Shown here in pieces: positions 22,830 through 34,465 of a stretch of DNA of 64,000 bases. The DNA is from Gonocerus acuteangulatus. Lineage: Eukaryota; Arthropoda; Insecta; Hemiptera; Coreidae. The stretch's first letter is position 1. Each line of letters begins with the position of its first letter. The translations under genes and the position numbers were made by a program. Where the stretch lies: NCBI GenBank assembly GCA_946811695.1, contig OX328132.1:59760449-59824448 (forward strand), in the 5' to 3' direction. Below the pieces are notes generated by a model. That model worked only from the letters and a program-made list of their open reading frames with translations, was not told the DNA's origin and searched no databases.

Positions 22830-22995
22830 GGACGTGGCCATTGTACAGGAAGGTTCACCTTAATACAATTAGTCTGTAGTTTATTGAGTTTTATGGCTCC
22901 TGAAGAGGCACCTGAGGTGTGAAACATGTAGAGCAAGAATAAATCAATTGACTTTGTAAATTCTTTTTTATTGACCTTCCTGAAAAATATTGACT
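22830..22995 (+). mobile_element. PLE-B pseudo-LTR copy 2
   Basis: GGACGTGGCC...GGAAGGTT at the left and TTGACCTTCC at the right match the arms of the 12.7-kb PLE-B copy in layout; a well-paired hammerhead lies in the middle. Confidence 0.7.
22896..22934 (+). ncRNA. Hammerhead-like fold, PLE-B copy 2, well-paired stem I
   Basis: GCTC (22896-22899) pairs with GAGC (22931-22934); CTGAAGA 22900-22906; stem II GCACC/GGTGT with loop TGA; GAA 22921-22923; ACATGT 22924-22929; A22930 gives a GUA site. The compact length of 39 nt and complete pairing make it a good candidate for an active fold. Confidence 0.8.
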
Positions 22996-23183
22996 TTATT
23001 TTACGGTGTTCTAGATAGATCGATTTATTAAAAGATCGGCCCTTCGAGATCGATTCTTTAATAAGATCGGACCTTGGAGATCGATTCATTAAAAAGATCG
23101 GACCTTGGAGATCGATTCAAAAAATCTATAAAAAAATAGATCTTTTAAAATATTTATTTTCATCGCCCATCTCTAGTTGTGAA

Positions 23184-24265
23184 TATGAGTAGTGTGATTC
23201 CCTAGAAACGTCCAATCCAAATCTCCGTCGCTCTATTGGAATAAAATCTTTTCAAGGCATGGGTAGGAATGTGTAGATGATCCAAAACAATAGCGGAACC
23301 ACTCCACAATAACACCTTCAGATTATTACACTCTGGTCTTAAAAACTCAAAGTAATGCTTCACGATTTTTTTCTAACATGTTTGTACCCATTAGTTCTAA
23401 ACATTGAGTGGATAGGCCTTAAAGGCGTAACCTTAATCTTGGAAACTAAGAATCTATATTTTACAAAACCGCAACCTTAGCGAAGATAGAGAGTAGTAGC
23501 GTAAGCGGATTGTGATGCATCATGGATGCGTTTGCATGGAGCATGTCAACCAGTACATGGGATAAGGGGGAGGGGAGGTTAATTTTAATGGATTTTTTTC
23601 AAGTCCAGTTCCTAATATCTCCAAATATTAGTGCGTTTACCTGCATTTAAGTAAATATAACCCTTTTCTCATTATTTCATTCAATTCTCTCATGCTGGCT
23701 TAAGTTGCCAAGCTTGCCCACCTACTAAAATGACCTATATCAAGCCGATAGCAATACCTACCGGGCTTGAATGAGGCGGAGTAGCATTACTGTCATGCCT
23801 CACGGAGTTTGGAAAACCTGATAGGGTAGGTGATGAGAGGAAAACGGCATGAGGTGTCAAACAATTTTTGAATATATTATTTTATTTATTCCAATAAAAT
23901 ACGTATTGTTAATATGTTATACATAGTTAAGTTTTATAATTCACATCTAAAATCTAAAGTGTTTGTCAAAATATAATAAAACGTTTTCAATGTACATACT
24001 CTGCTTTGGTGGTCTCCTCGCGACCCATATTAAGACTGAGGCTAGATAATCACCTGTGTCGAGAGGATTATAAATCAGCTGATTACCATATCTTTCATAA
24101 CCTTTGTACTATCATTTTAAATAGATTGTTTACGATTTTCTATCTTTATTATAAAAATATTTTATTTACAAATTTAATTTTTGTTTTCTTATTTATAGAG
24201 TTTCTATTGTTTTTTATGATGTGAAAATTTTTCGCTTAATGTTATTTCTGTCCTTGTCCACTATC
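23184..24265. other. Interval without recognised feature
   Basis: No gene or repeat family recognised. Confidence 0.5.
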
Positions 24266-24269
24266 ACTA

Positions 24270-25119
24270 CAGTAGAACATGGATAATTCGAACATCGATA
24301 ATTCGAAAACGTGGTTAATTCGAATATTTCTCTCGGCCACTAGAATTTAGGGCATAAACAATGTAAAAAAAATCGTGGTTAATTCGAATAAAATTTTGGA
24401 TAATTCGAATTTTTTACCTCCAATGGGAAGTAGTCGATCTTAAATCTTGTGAAAATATTCTGCCCTGGGGTAAAAAGGATTGTAAGATACGGATGTAGGG
24501 GTTCCGAGACAAGAAGCTCCGGCGGTCTCATAGTGTAGTTCTTGGACTCTAGTTCTTCAAAGTGGTGAGTCGCGCTTCCTCCCTTCCAGGGGCTGAAGTT
24601 ACATACACCATCCTGTCGATTTATCCTAGAATTCCCTCCCATCTGCATTTCTTATTCAGTTATGTCAGGCAGCGCCTAGATCTGTTGTATTGTTTGTGCC
24701 TTGAATTTCTGGTGTACAGTGCAGTTGTTGATTTAGGATGTCGAAGCCTAGAAGTTATAAGACGCTAACGTTGTCAGAGAACATAGCTGTGATTAAAGAA
24801 GTTGAAAAAGGAACAAAGAAAAAAAAAACAAAACTAAAAATACCAATGAATTCCTCCTAACACTTTATCAACTTACCTGAAAAAGTTCTTGCCCTTAAAA
24901 ATGACTTTTATTTTTACTTTTTTGATAAATTATGTATTACTTATGTAAGTAATCATCAATTTATGAAATGTTTGTTATTGTCTAAATAAAATATATGTAT
25001 TTTTTTAAATTAAAAAGTGTGAAAATATGAAATTCGATTTTTACCCCTTTATTTTCAAAAACTTGTAATTCGAACTTTTTTATCGGTCCCTAGGGGTTCG
25101 AATTATCCAAGTTCTACTG
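24270..25119 (+). mobile_element. pogo/Tigger-type DNA transposon, deleted, TA target site
   Basis: CAGTAGAACATGGATAATTC at 24270 and AATTATCCAAGTTCTACTG ending at 25119 are inverted termini, flanked by TA on both sides as in Tc1/mariner-pogo elements. AATTCGAA motifs repeat near both ends. The transposase N-terminus survives at 24738. Confidence 0.85.
24738..24860 (+). pseudogene. pogo/Tigger transposase N-terminus (CENP-B-type helix-turn-helix start)
   Basis: ATG at 24738 begins MSKPRSYKTLTLSENIAVIK followed by EVEKGTKK, the first helices of the CENP-B/pogo N-terminal DNA-binding domain. After 40 codons a lysine run leads to a stop at 24858-24860. The rest of the DNA-binding region and the DDE domain are missing. 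Shorter than a usual frame cutoff but diagnostic in context. Confidence 0.8.
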
Positions 25120-25654
25120 TATATGGTCAAAGTCAAATGAATGCTTTTTCTTAAATGCATGGTCCGTAAGAGCTGTTTTATTTGCTTTTTCGTCGATATT
25201 TTTTGCATGCTGTTTTATTTCATGTCATTAGCTGTATCCTGGTCAGAAAAATGCAGTAACCTGTACATAACATGTCCCAAAAATTATTATTATTACTTTC
25301 TGATCCCTCAACTGTGCATTGTTCCTAATTGTAAATATTAAAGAAAGCTTACAATACAGATTTTTTTTTTTTTTTTTTTTTTAAAAGATCGCTGAAATAT
25401 TTTAATATAAAAATAAGAAAGCTAATAATAAGCAGAAAATCTTCAAATTTCAATCGGAACTAGGTTCGGTATGTAAATGGTTAATGTATTTATTTTTTTC
25501 TTTTAAGTACCTGGGACAAATCACCAATCCAAGTCTTTTTAAAATATCTGTGTCAATTATATGTTATGTGGTATTTAATTGTAGTATTACTGCTTTTAGC
25601 ACAGAACAGCCTTTAGCATAGACCTAACTACCCGAACTCTTTATAGCCAAATAG

Positions 25655-27310
25655 ATACAGGGGTTTGAGCTAACATTATTTCCCCCACAAGATATTTTTT
25701 CCTAATATCCTTAGGTATGCTGTGAGTATGCTGAAACCAATTTTTTCAACTCGAAAGCCGGAGGAAGAACTTTTGGCAGGCGAAAAACCGCGACATTTTA
25801 GCACTTTTTTCAGTTTTTCATCAATCACTGGAGGGAAGTCACCTCCTCGTCTGTCCCAAACTGATCCATCTTCCTGACCTCACTAAGCGATACTGGGAGG
25901 CTCGGCGTCAAATGACTCAACCGCCACCGACGGGCTTTGGATAAAATAAAATAAAATATAAAATCAGTTTTTCATCATTAATTTAAAAACCGTCGATTTT
26001 GGATAAAAAACTTCAAATAGAGAGTAAAGAAAAGAGAATTCTTCTTCAAATGAACTCGTTGAAGTCCAAATTCGTCCAGATAAAAGTGCCTCAATCGCTA
26101 GCCAAAAAACAAGACTTTTTCCCAATTTTGCGAAAAACTTTTGTGAGCCTACATTTAACGAGTTACAGCTTGGATTCGTCAATTCTTTTGGTACACCCCC
26201 TCCCTAAAAGTTGAAGAGCATCTATAACTGAGTCCAAAAAGCGCAAAACTTATAAATTTGACCCATTTTAAAATTGTTGTCACTATTGAGCCAAAATGGG
26301 GAGAACAGAAATTGTCTTGCAAAATGGTTGGTTAGCGATTGCGGGAATTTGGCGCGGCCGGATTTGGACTTTGACCAGCTCATTTGACGCAGGATTTAAT
26401 GCTGTTTAATAATAATGTGATAGAAGATACTCCATCTGACGCTGAGCTTCAACCTGAGCCCTCAAAAGGAATAAAAACGTAATATAATTCCATTAGTTTA
26501 ACATAATTTCACTCAATAAATGTCGTGTCAGTGAATAAATGTGTATTCATGTTTCTAATTTACTATTTACATCAAATGCAGTCATTTTCAATACAATATG
26601 CTTCTAATTTTGTTGCTTCACTGAAGAAATATAGAAGTACAGTGATAAAAATTTCTCGGACACAGGAATCAGTCTAAATTTCATGGGGTTCCCCCCACTC
26701 CCTCCCTTTCCCCTCAACATACCGCATACACTCTTATTTGATAAATTTAGAATGGAATCAGAAATAAATTGTGGCTAATAGGAACCAAATTTTTTCAAAA
26801 TGCGATCAAATGAAAATTTCACTAATTCTCATTAGTGACTTAAAAATTTTAATATTGCTCAAATTTATACGTTTTCTTGATTTTTGGAATTAGTTATTGA
26901 TGCTCTTTAACTTTTAGGGAGGAGGGTGTAATTGATGAATCCAAGCTGTAACTCGTTAAAAGTAGGCTCACAAAAGTTTTTCGCAAAATTGGAAAAAAAG
27001 TGTTGTTTTTTGGCTAGCGATTGCGGCACTTGTATCTGGCCGAATTTGGACTTCAACGAGTTTATTTGAAGCAGAATTTAATGTTCTCTACTCCTTATTT
27101 AAAGTTTTTTTGTCCAAAATCAACGGGTTTTAAATTAATGAATAAAAACTGAAAAAAGTGCTAAATTTTGCGGTTTTTCGCCTGCCAAAAGTTTTCCCCC
27201 CGGCTTTCGAGTTGGAAAAATTGGTTTCAGCATACTCACACCATACCTAAGGATATTAGAAAAAAAAATCTTGTGGGGAATTAATGTTAGCTCGACCCCC
27301 TTTTGAAGCC
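25655..27310. repeat. Large inverted repeat (fold-back element)
   Basis: A left arm (about 25655-26230) returns in inverted form at about 26890-27310. Matches include TAACATTATTTCCCC / GGGGAATTAATGTTA, GCATACTCACA / TGTGAGTATGC, and GGCTAGCGATTG / CAATCGCTAGCC. The 660-bp spacer has no gene. The arms have diverged by substitutions. Termini GGGGTTTGAGCTAAC / GTTAGCTCGACCCCC suggest a DNA transposon of unknown family. Confidence 0.75.
25824..25964 (+). mobile_element. Short retroposon insertion with (ATAAA)n tail
   Basis: CAGTTTTTCATCA is duplicated on both sides (25811-25823, 25965-25977), and the matching arm of the fold-back at about 27140 shows the empty site. The 141-bp insert ends in an ATAAAATAAAATAAAATAT tail, which marks a SINE or truncated LINE end. 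Head not identifiable. Confidence 0.78.
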
Positions 27311-27384
27311 TCTATATACAGGACTTTTAGGCGGGAGTGAAATGAAAATGGGACCCCAAAGTAGCGCCAAAAGAGTAGTATTTC

Positions 27385-27800
27385 AGCTGATTGAACGCGC
27401 AGATGAGAGTTCTTTCAGCTGATGGGAGGTATTTCTGCTGACGGGAGGTATTTAATCTCATAAGAGATATTCTAGCTGACGGGAGACATTTAAGCTGATA
27501 AGAGATATTTCAGCAGATGGGAGTTATTTCAGCTGATGGGAGGTATTTCAGCTGACGGGAGCTATTTAATTTCATAAGAGATATTTCAGCTGACGGGAGA
27601 CATTTAAGCTGATAAGAGATATTTCAGCAGATGGGAAGTATTTCAGCGCACGGCAGATATTTTAGCTGACTGGAGGTATTTAATCTGAAAAGAGAAGAGA
27701 TAGTACAGCTGACGGGAGGCATTAAGCTGATAAAAGATATTCTAGTTGACGGTTGGTATTTGAGCTAATAAGACATATTCAGCTGATAGAATTGATTTCA
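27385..27800. repeat. Diverged minisatellite (AGCTGA-motif)
   Basis: About a dozen imperfect units of roughly 30 bp with the theme TTTCAGCTGACGGGAGGTA alternating with AAGCTGATAAGAGATA. Higher-order alternation of GACGGGAG and GATAAGAG types is visible. Confidence 0.88.
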
Positions 27801-28052
27801 GCGTGTGGGGGTTGTTTTTGCTTATTATAACTTCCTGTAATTTATCCAACGTTCAGTAAAATGCAGATTGCAGTAAAATGCCTAAAGTCCGCCTGGAAGA
27901 TTTTTATAAATGAATTAAAGTTGTTTTGTGAATCGGCATTGCTATTAATGAGAATCAACTAACTGTGAATTAGAACATTTTTTAACAATAATTGTATGAA
28001 TAATTAGATTTTTAATTGGATTTATTTGTACAATTAATATTCCTAGAATTGT

Positions 28053-28192
28053 TTTGTTTTAAGTTACTTCGCTGGGGTTGAAATGATTGATTTGTGAGAC
28101 GGCTTCTCTCTCCAGCGGTGTTCTTCCTCTCCTTTTTGCAGAAAGGAGAGGAAGAACACCGCTGGAGAGAGAAGCCGTCTCACAAATCAATC
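28053..28192. mobile_element. PLE-C fold-back insertion with 14-bp target duplication
   Basis: ATTCCTAGAATTGT occurs at 28039-28052 and 28193-28206. Between them lies the PLE-C 3' end in reverse (TTTTGTTTTAAGTTACTTCG, GGGGTTGAAATGATTG), then a perfect 54-bp inverted repeat (28082-28135 / 28142-28195) with a 6-nt loop. The arms carry CCAGCGGTG and CACCGCTGG as at 33.2 and 34.5 kb. A minimal two-ended PLE insertion without any coding part. Confidence 0.85.
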
Positions 28193-28209
28193 ATTCCTAG
28201 AATTGTATA

Positions 28210-31200
28210 TATGTATATAATATAATAATATAACTGTATAACATTTATTGTATAATAGGCTAATTATAAAATTGATATGTATATTACTTTCCCTTATTTT
28301 CTTTTATTTATTTTTTAACATCATTGTAAGTAAGAAAATTGTCTGAGTTGTAAAAATGTATGATGTTCATCCTTTTTTTCAAATTAAGTTGTTACTGTAA
28401 TTAACCCATCTAACTTTAATTAATGTTTGTTTAGTTAAAACTATAAATATGAGTTATAACCCTCTGGAAAACTATATCACATTTAAAGCTCTAATACTGT
28501 AGATGTAAACTTGTATTAACCGTCTATTTATGTAAAACGATGTACAATTATCTACCATCTATCAAAGTAATTTTTTCCGGGTGTAAAGCTCTTATCGCTA
28601 AAGCTGCGAAGAGTCATAATAATTAAAGAAATATATATTTTTTCAATTTCCTATCGCGTTGCATCATACGAGATGACAGAAAATATTAGAAATCATTCTC
28701 GTACGTGGAAACGCGCAATAATGACATGGCTCTTGCGAGCCTTTTATTTCCTTCAGGAGTTAAGTTTTCCAAATTGCTTTATTGCTGGGGAGTGGCTTTG
28801 GGCGGCGGTTGTGACCTGTAAGGCGTCGGTGGGCGGCGTAGATCGAACCTCAACTCTAGTGTAGTTTGTAGGTCTCCAAGGAGACGAGCCCTGGTAACGA
28901 CTGCTAGTCATGTGAGGGGACCCCCTCTCCTCTGACTCCTAGTAACCAACCCCTCCATAGCAGGTAAGCAGGTAGACCTCCCGGTCCGTGGCCAGTCCGC
29001 GCTACCTACTCGACACAGCCACACTACATGACATCACTTTACACACACTCTGTCAGAGGTAAGTCTCCTTTTATATCACTCCCACTATCCCTGACGCTAT
29101 CACTTATCTTCATGGGTCACTTGGTTCTGTCTCTTCTACCCCCTCTACTCTTCCCCCCTCCGATTTCCTCCATAAAAACGTTTTCAGGTACCGAAATATT
29201 CTCTTACTGAAAATACTATGCAGTGTTCGCCTTTATAAACATATGAACGACCAAATGTCAGCTGTCTTCGTAACTATCATTATAATTTCGTCCGATTTGT
29301 GAAGTGATTTATGACATAAATAATTACTTTAAGAGTTTGAATATTTTTATTGAAACCAGAACTATTTTTGTTAACGATATACCAAAATTCCTCTCATAAA
29401 ATTGACGATTTCAGTCCTGACTATTTTCTTTTAATGATTTTATCATTTTCGCCAATGTTATGGCGAAATATTTGTCCATGTTTCTTCAAAACATTATTGG
29501 CTTATTCTCTTAATTCGAATGAATATACTGTTTTTCTATACTCGAGTAAATCAATACAAACTAAGAAACATTTAGTAATTACATCCACTAAAACTCTCTT
29601 AAACTATGCATTTTACACGTAATTACCTAGCAGACCATACGCTCTGTCCACTATGTGACCACCAATTCAAGAAATAATTATCAGCTGCATTTGCGTTTAT
29701 TTAGCACTATTCGTCGTTAAAACCGAAATAGTGAAATTGGATTTAAACTTTTCTATCCATGTGACTAATTACCGGCTTCCTTAAAGGCCGTTTCTATTTG
29801 ATTTGGCCAGATTTTGTGTAAGGATTGTGTTACAGTAATATTATCGATTCCACCGTAAGGGTTGGATTTCGTCTTGTGGCCCAACGGTTGAGAAAATAGA
29901 GCATCTGATCGTTAAAATGAATCAAATGGAAAGTGACTGCTGTGCGCATGGCTGACGTGACATAATGCGCTTGACATTTGAGAAGTACCTCAGAGCTCTT
30001 TCCTTCTCTACTCACTTCTCCATATTTCTAAATATTATCAACTGTATTGAAAGCATTTTATTTTTATTATTATTATACTTGTCAAGATTAAAACTCTATT
30101 AACATTGGCCGATGGAAAAAACTATTAGGCATGTATAACTTTTTGGATGTATTGATATTACTACTATTGTATGATAAAGTAAAAGAAAACAAAATCTAGC
30201 AAATGAAATTACTTTTATGTTTGTATACTACAAAACACATTTATAAAAAAAAAAGAAAAAGAAAAACAGTGAGGTGGTCATGAAAATTAGTCAATCAAAC
30301 ATAATTTCTATACAAAAAAAGTTTTTTCGTAGTCAGGAAAAATCTGCTATTGTCATAATGCAGGTGAAATTAATGAAATTTTGACTGTGAATCTAATTAA
30401 TATTAATTCTTTCAAAATTATTATATGAGAAAAATATTATTTGACTTCAGCAATCCTCATTGGCCACCAAATTCCAACTATTTGATGTGAAAAGATGGAA
30501 CATGATTTCATAGATCATCTTTAACAATATTCTAGATTAATATAATATACTACCTGATATTTCTAAAGCCCTAGGAAACGGCTCTACAAAAGTAGATAAA
30601 TACCTACTCTGCCTCAAAGAGAAAATATTATATGTTGAAATATAGGACTGGTTAAATAGACAAATATTATTAATCTGTTTAGCCTTTATAGAGATTTTAT
30701 AAAAGAATAGATAGAATTATTTGCCTGAAAAAATCTACAAGACAAAATATTCAGCAATATTAATTACTTTTTGATAGATTTACTCCTACTGCTACCGTTA
30801 AACGACTCCTCTGAATTTCCTTGGGCTGATGTCAAGAATCCTCTTGATCATAAAATATATTACGAATCGATACTCGCAACCTGCACACACACTAAAGCAC
30901 AATCATCATATTGGAGAAGGGAATACCTTGAGCCTCCCACTGAAATCAATAATATAAATATGACACTAGTGGCTGTAATTTTGGATTTCTTGCAACGAAG
31001 TTCACTAAATAGCCTTCAAAAATAATTAAGGAAAGTGGTATATAAAAAGATGAGAAAAAAATTGTCCTATTTAGAGTGGGGACAATACCTGGAGCATCTC
31101 ACTCAAGGCCGCAATACAAATGTATCCTTAGCGGCTTTGTTTTTTGTTTTATGGTAACGAAATTCATTAGATTGTTTTCAAAACTAATGATGGGCTTAAA

Positions 31201-31680
31201 ATGGCTATTCTATTTCTTTATTATATATTCTATTTCCCTATTCTATAAATTTGTCTGTTTATGCTATTTATTATAGACGCATATTTACAGATTTCTATAA
31301 GTAACAATTAAACAATTGGCTAAGAAATGAATAAAAGACCTGCTCAGCTGTTTTTATTTGTTGCCTGGAGTCAGCTGATTATGAACTCTTTATAGTTTAT
31401 ATAGTATTGTCATATATTATTTATCGTCTAAGGAAATTTCGTTGCTTACCAAGGATGATAATTTTTTTTTTTTTTTTGATTTGTGACAGAAAATGAATAT
31501 AATGCAATGTTCAATATAGTTATAACCTTCAAAATTAATTTCCCAAAACACTGGCATCGTATAAAACGTCTATGGATTTTATTATACTTGGTAACTCCAG
31601 AAATACTCTATGATGACGCAGTTCCAGCGATTCTGACTTTAAACGTATCTTAAAATATCAGCAGAAATTTTATAATTTTT
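28210..31680. other. 3.5-kb interval without recognised gene or clear repeat
   Basis: AT-rich DNA. At 28690-28750 a degraded C1 5' end is possible (GTGGAAACGCGC, TCTTGCGAGCC). No frame over 90 codons has family motifs. An A-rich run lies at 30245-30267. Confidence 0.5.
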
Positions 31681-31865
31681 ACAATACGGGGCAGCGAGTG
31701 GCGGCCGCTGTTTGGCCCCTAGGAGGCGGACCAGCCCCTTTTCTCTCTGTATTAGGAGCTCAGAAGGACGAAGGAGCATTATTCACTTATAACGTTATCC
31801 TGATGACGCAATCAGGAAGTGCTAACGAGAAATTTCGACGTTACACAACCCATAGGCCTTGAAAC
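31600..31865. repeat. C1 fragments and R-B copy 2
   Basis: TGATGACGCAGTTCCAGCGA (31611) is a reverse C1 start; 31686-31790 matches R-B (CTAGGAGGCGGACCAGCCCC, TATTAGGAGCTCAGAAGG); 31800-31860 is reverse C1 module 2 (GATGACGCAATCAGGAAGTG) abutting (AT)n. Confidence 0.6.
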
Positions 31866-31869
31866 AGCC

Positions 31870-31922
<53 letters not shown>
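31866..31922. repeat. (AT)n microsatellite
   Basis: Pure AT dinucleotides; TTACACAGGGTGATTCAGG follows directly. Confidence 0.95.
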
Positions 31923-31925
<3 letters not shown>

Positions 31926-31927
31926 CA

Positions 31928-32445
31928 CAGGGTGATTCAGGTCTAAGTAGCCAAACTCTAGGAGGTGATTGTAGACATGATTTCCAACAAAAAAGTTCAT
32001 TTAAAGAATGGCCCGATTCTGAAAGGAAAAGGAGCTATGTCCAATTTTCTGTTTTTTTTTTGTTTTTTTTTAACGTACTCATGTTTTTTAATGAATAAGA
32101 AATCTATTCAAGATAATTAAATTCTAATTATGCCATAATAAAATAGACAAAATTTCCTTAAAAAAACAGCTATTTAATTAACTATAACAATAATTAAAAG
32201 ATACTTTCTGAACGTCCAATAACGCATTTCCGATTTTATCAATGAATTAGAGGCTTTTTCAGGATTTTTTTCCTCAGCCCCCGGACTACGGATTCAACAC
32301 TTACACGAAAACTTCTACATTTAGTAAGGATTAAATCCATGCAAATGAAGTGGAGGTTTATTGGGGGATAAATTGAACGATTGGCTCCCTTTTGGCAAAA
32401 AAATATGGAATGTAGTTTCGTTACTTTCAAATACCATGTGTGAAG
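31928..32445. repeat. Dispersed repeat R-C, copy 1
   Basis: CAGGGTGATTCAGGTC, then AGGAGGTGATTGTAGACATG, and at the far side TGGCTCCCTTTTGGCAAAAA recur at 47463-48345 in the same orientation. The CAGGGTG start after TA-rich DNA resembles mariner-type termini, but no inverted partner was found. Confidence 0.65.
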
Positions 32446-32460
32446 AAATTAAAAATTATT

Positions 32461-32463
<3 letters not shown>

Positions 32464-32528
<65 letters not shown>
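32464..32528. repeat. (AT)n microsatellite abutting a PLE-C fold-back
   Basis: Pure AT run ending at the first base of the fold-back arm. Confidence 0.95.
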
Positions 32529-32531
<3 letters not shown>

Positions 32532-32830
32532 TGGAACGGCATTTTTCTCCAGCGGTGGTTCTCCTCCTCACTTCTTCCCGGCATATTTCGATGGATTCAT
32601 CTCCATCTTCTTCAGCCAGGTACTTGTTTCTTCCTCGGTGGTAGCCAAGGAAAGAAACAAGTACCCTTTCATTCCCTTGGCTACCACCGAGGAAGAAACA
32701 AGTACCTGGCTGAAGAAGATGGAGATGAATCCATCGAAATATGCCGGGAAGAAGTGAGGAGGAGAACCACCGCTGGAGAAAAATGCCGTTCCATCTAAAA
32801 ATACTATCCCAGCGACGAAAAATAACATCA
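32529..32830 (+). mobile_element. PLE-C fold-back with 122-bp arms
   Basis: 32529-32650 and 32675-32796 are inverted copies around a 24-nt loop. The right arm continues as a PLE-C 3' end (TATCCCAGCGACGAAAAATA) into (AT)n. The arms contain the CACCGCTGGAGA motif and a hammerhead-like fold on each strand. The region matches the terminal part of the PLE-C ORF/3' end at 34435-34560. No protein is encoded. Confidence 0.85.
32705..32748 (+). ncRNA. Hammerhead-like fold, PLE-C, cleavage base altered
   Basis: CCTGG (32705-32709) pairs with CCGGG (32744-32748); CTGAAGA 32710-32716; stem II GATGG/CCATC; GAA 32736-32738; ATAT as stem III. Position 17 is G (AUG), which breaks the NUH rule, so self-cleavage is not expected. 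The mirror copy is at 32577-32620 on the minus strand. Stem II shows compensatory differences from the 34.5-kb copy. Confidence 0.75.
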
Positions 32831-32850
32831 AATATATATATATATATATA

Positions 32851-33144
32851 TTAGGTTAGCTCAGTGGTAGAGCACTGGAAAAATGTACTGGAGGACCCGA
32901 GTTCAAATCACGAGAAAGCAATAAAGATATTTATCTTCTTGTGCCTTCGTTCGTGATAAAATTCGGCCTTCTTGGCCACCCCAAGCCAACCTAGACTATA
33001 ATTAATTTATTAATGTGTACCTGCAAAGGGGAAAATCAGGCGGCCGGAGCATAGTTCTGACCACACTATCTCCCTGATTGTATGGTCTTGAATCAGATGC
33101 CTCATAGTCTCTGCCCCTCTAGTCCCTACTGGCCTGTTACAGGA

Positions 33145-33148
<4 letters not shown>
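32851..33148 (+). mobile_element. SINE S1, tRNA-derived, full length
   Basis: Head: TAGCTCAGTGGTAGAGC (A box, 32856-32872) and GAGTTCAAATC (B box, 32899-32909), the split pol III promoter. Body as in the 9.47-kb copy; end CCTGTTACAGGACTGATA. Embedded between (AT)n tracts, so target duplications cannot be recognised. Confidence 0.82.

Positions 33149-33198
<50 letters not shown>
33149..33198. repeat. (AT)n microsatellite
   Basis: AT repeat directly left of PLE-C. Confidence 0.95.
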
Positions 33199-33202
<4 letters not shown>

Positions 33203-33238
33203 TGATTTGTGAGACGGCTTCTCTCTCCAGCGGTGATT

Positions 33239-34465
33239 TTTGGCGTAGCTATGGGCAGCCCCCTATCACCAGTTGTGGCCGATATATTTATGGAGGAATT
33301 TGAAAGAAAACTCATAGAGAGGACTGAACACAAACCCAAGCTGTGGCTTAGGTATGTTGATGATGTCCTAGCAATTTGGCAGCACGGTGCAGAAGAACTT
33401 CAGAAATTTCTTCACTTCATGAATAACATGCACCCAGCCATCAAATTCACCATAGAGGAAGAAAAAGATGGCAAGTTGCCCTTTCTGGACCTCCTGATTA
33501 TAAGAGGACACAATGGTGATCTGGAGCACACCGTCTACAGGAAGCCCACGGCCACAGGACGTTATCTCCACTCGGACTCACACCATCACATGGCACACAA
33601 GCTGAGTGTGATCAGGACACTGGCACATAGAGCCCTGACTTTGTGCAGTAACCAGACACACTTAGAAAATGAACTGGCACAACTCACGAAAGATCTGGTG
33701 AGAAACGGCTATGATCATAAGAAAGTGGCCCGGATCATCAAAGAAGTGAAAACCCGACACCAAGATAACAACCGGACAGAGATAGAACAAAAGAAAAGAA
33801 TCTCCCTGCCATATGCCAACGGTGTGAGCGAGAAATTAGGCAGACTATTTAGAAGTCACAACACCGAAGTCGCCTTTAAACCGCTCAATAAGCTAGGGGA
33901 ATGGCTCAGCAAGAGTAAGGATAAGCAGCGGTTACAAGACCAGGGTGTTTACCTTCTACCGTGCGACTGTGGGAAGGTGTATGTAGGTCAAACAGGTAAG
34001 AAGGTGGCCACGCGGATCGGACAACACGCTGCTGACTACAGGCTGGGGCGCACCAAAACTTCCGCGGTCGCAACACACGGAGAAGAGTGTCCCAAACAAG
34101 TATTATTCGACCGAGCCAAGACCCTAGCCAAGGAGACCAATTTGACAAGGAGACTTATTAGAGAAGCCATAGAAATATATAAGCATCCGGTCAACTTCAA
34201 TAGGGAAGATGGCCTCATCCTCCCGGGCATTTGGCGGCCCATCCTTAAGAAGACAGAGGAGAAATCAAGGACTGAAGACCAGCGCCCCACACGGACCACT
34301 GTTGAACTACAGACGACGGACGAACGACGAAGACAGCCCTCGAGCCCTATTGGCCCACGGACCCCCTACACCATTGGCCCGCATAGTCTACGAAGCAGAG
34401 CTATAAAGGAGGGAAATTCCGGGAAAAAAATCATTCCCTTGACAACCACCGAGGACGACACATAG
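33239..34465 (+). pseudogene. PLE-C polyprotein, C-terminal half: RT (from block 4) and GIY-YIG endonuclease
   Basis: A single open frame of about 408 codons without its own start. RT: FGVAMGSPLSPVVADIFMEE (block 4), RYVDDVLAIW (catalytic YVDD) and LPFLDLLI (block 7). Endonuclease: GVYLLPCDCGKVYVGQT with the GIY-YIG-type core and Cys residues, ATRIGQH, and EAIEIYKHPVNFNREDG with the metal-binding Glu. A charged tail follows up to the stop at 34463-34465. The upstream RT fingers and N-terminus are absent through 5' truncation. The frame is intact over 1.2 kb, so the insertion is fairly recent. Confidence 0.92.

Larger units (their letters stand above)
21695..23175. mobile_element. hAT-like element with 8-bp target duplication and nested PLE-B
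   Basis: Ends TAGTGATGGGTGAT (21695) and ATCGCCCATCTCTA (23175) are imperfect inverted repeats; the perfect octamer GTTGTGAA flanks them (21687-21694, 23176-23183). AGATCGATTC-type motifs are repeated near both ends, as a series of about 35 bp units at 23030-23110. No transposase remains. A PLE-B end (22830-22990) and a possible inner left-type terminus (GCCCATCACTA at 21907-21917) are nested inside. Confidence 0.72.

Noticed and set aside
28673..29210. Short frames of 60-63 codons
   Set aside because: No motifs; a secretory-looking hydrophobic stretch arises from CT-rich sequence.
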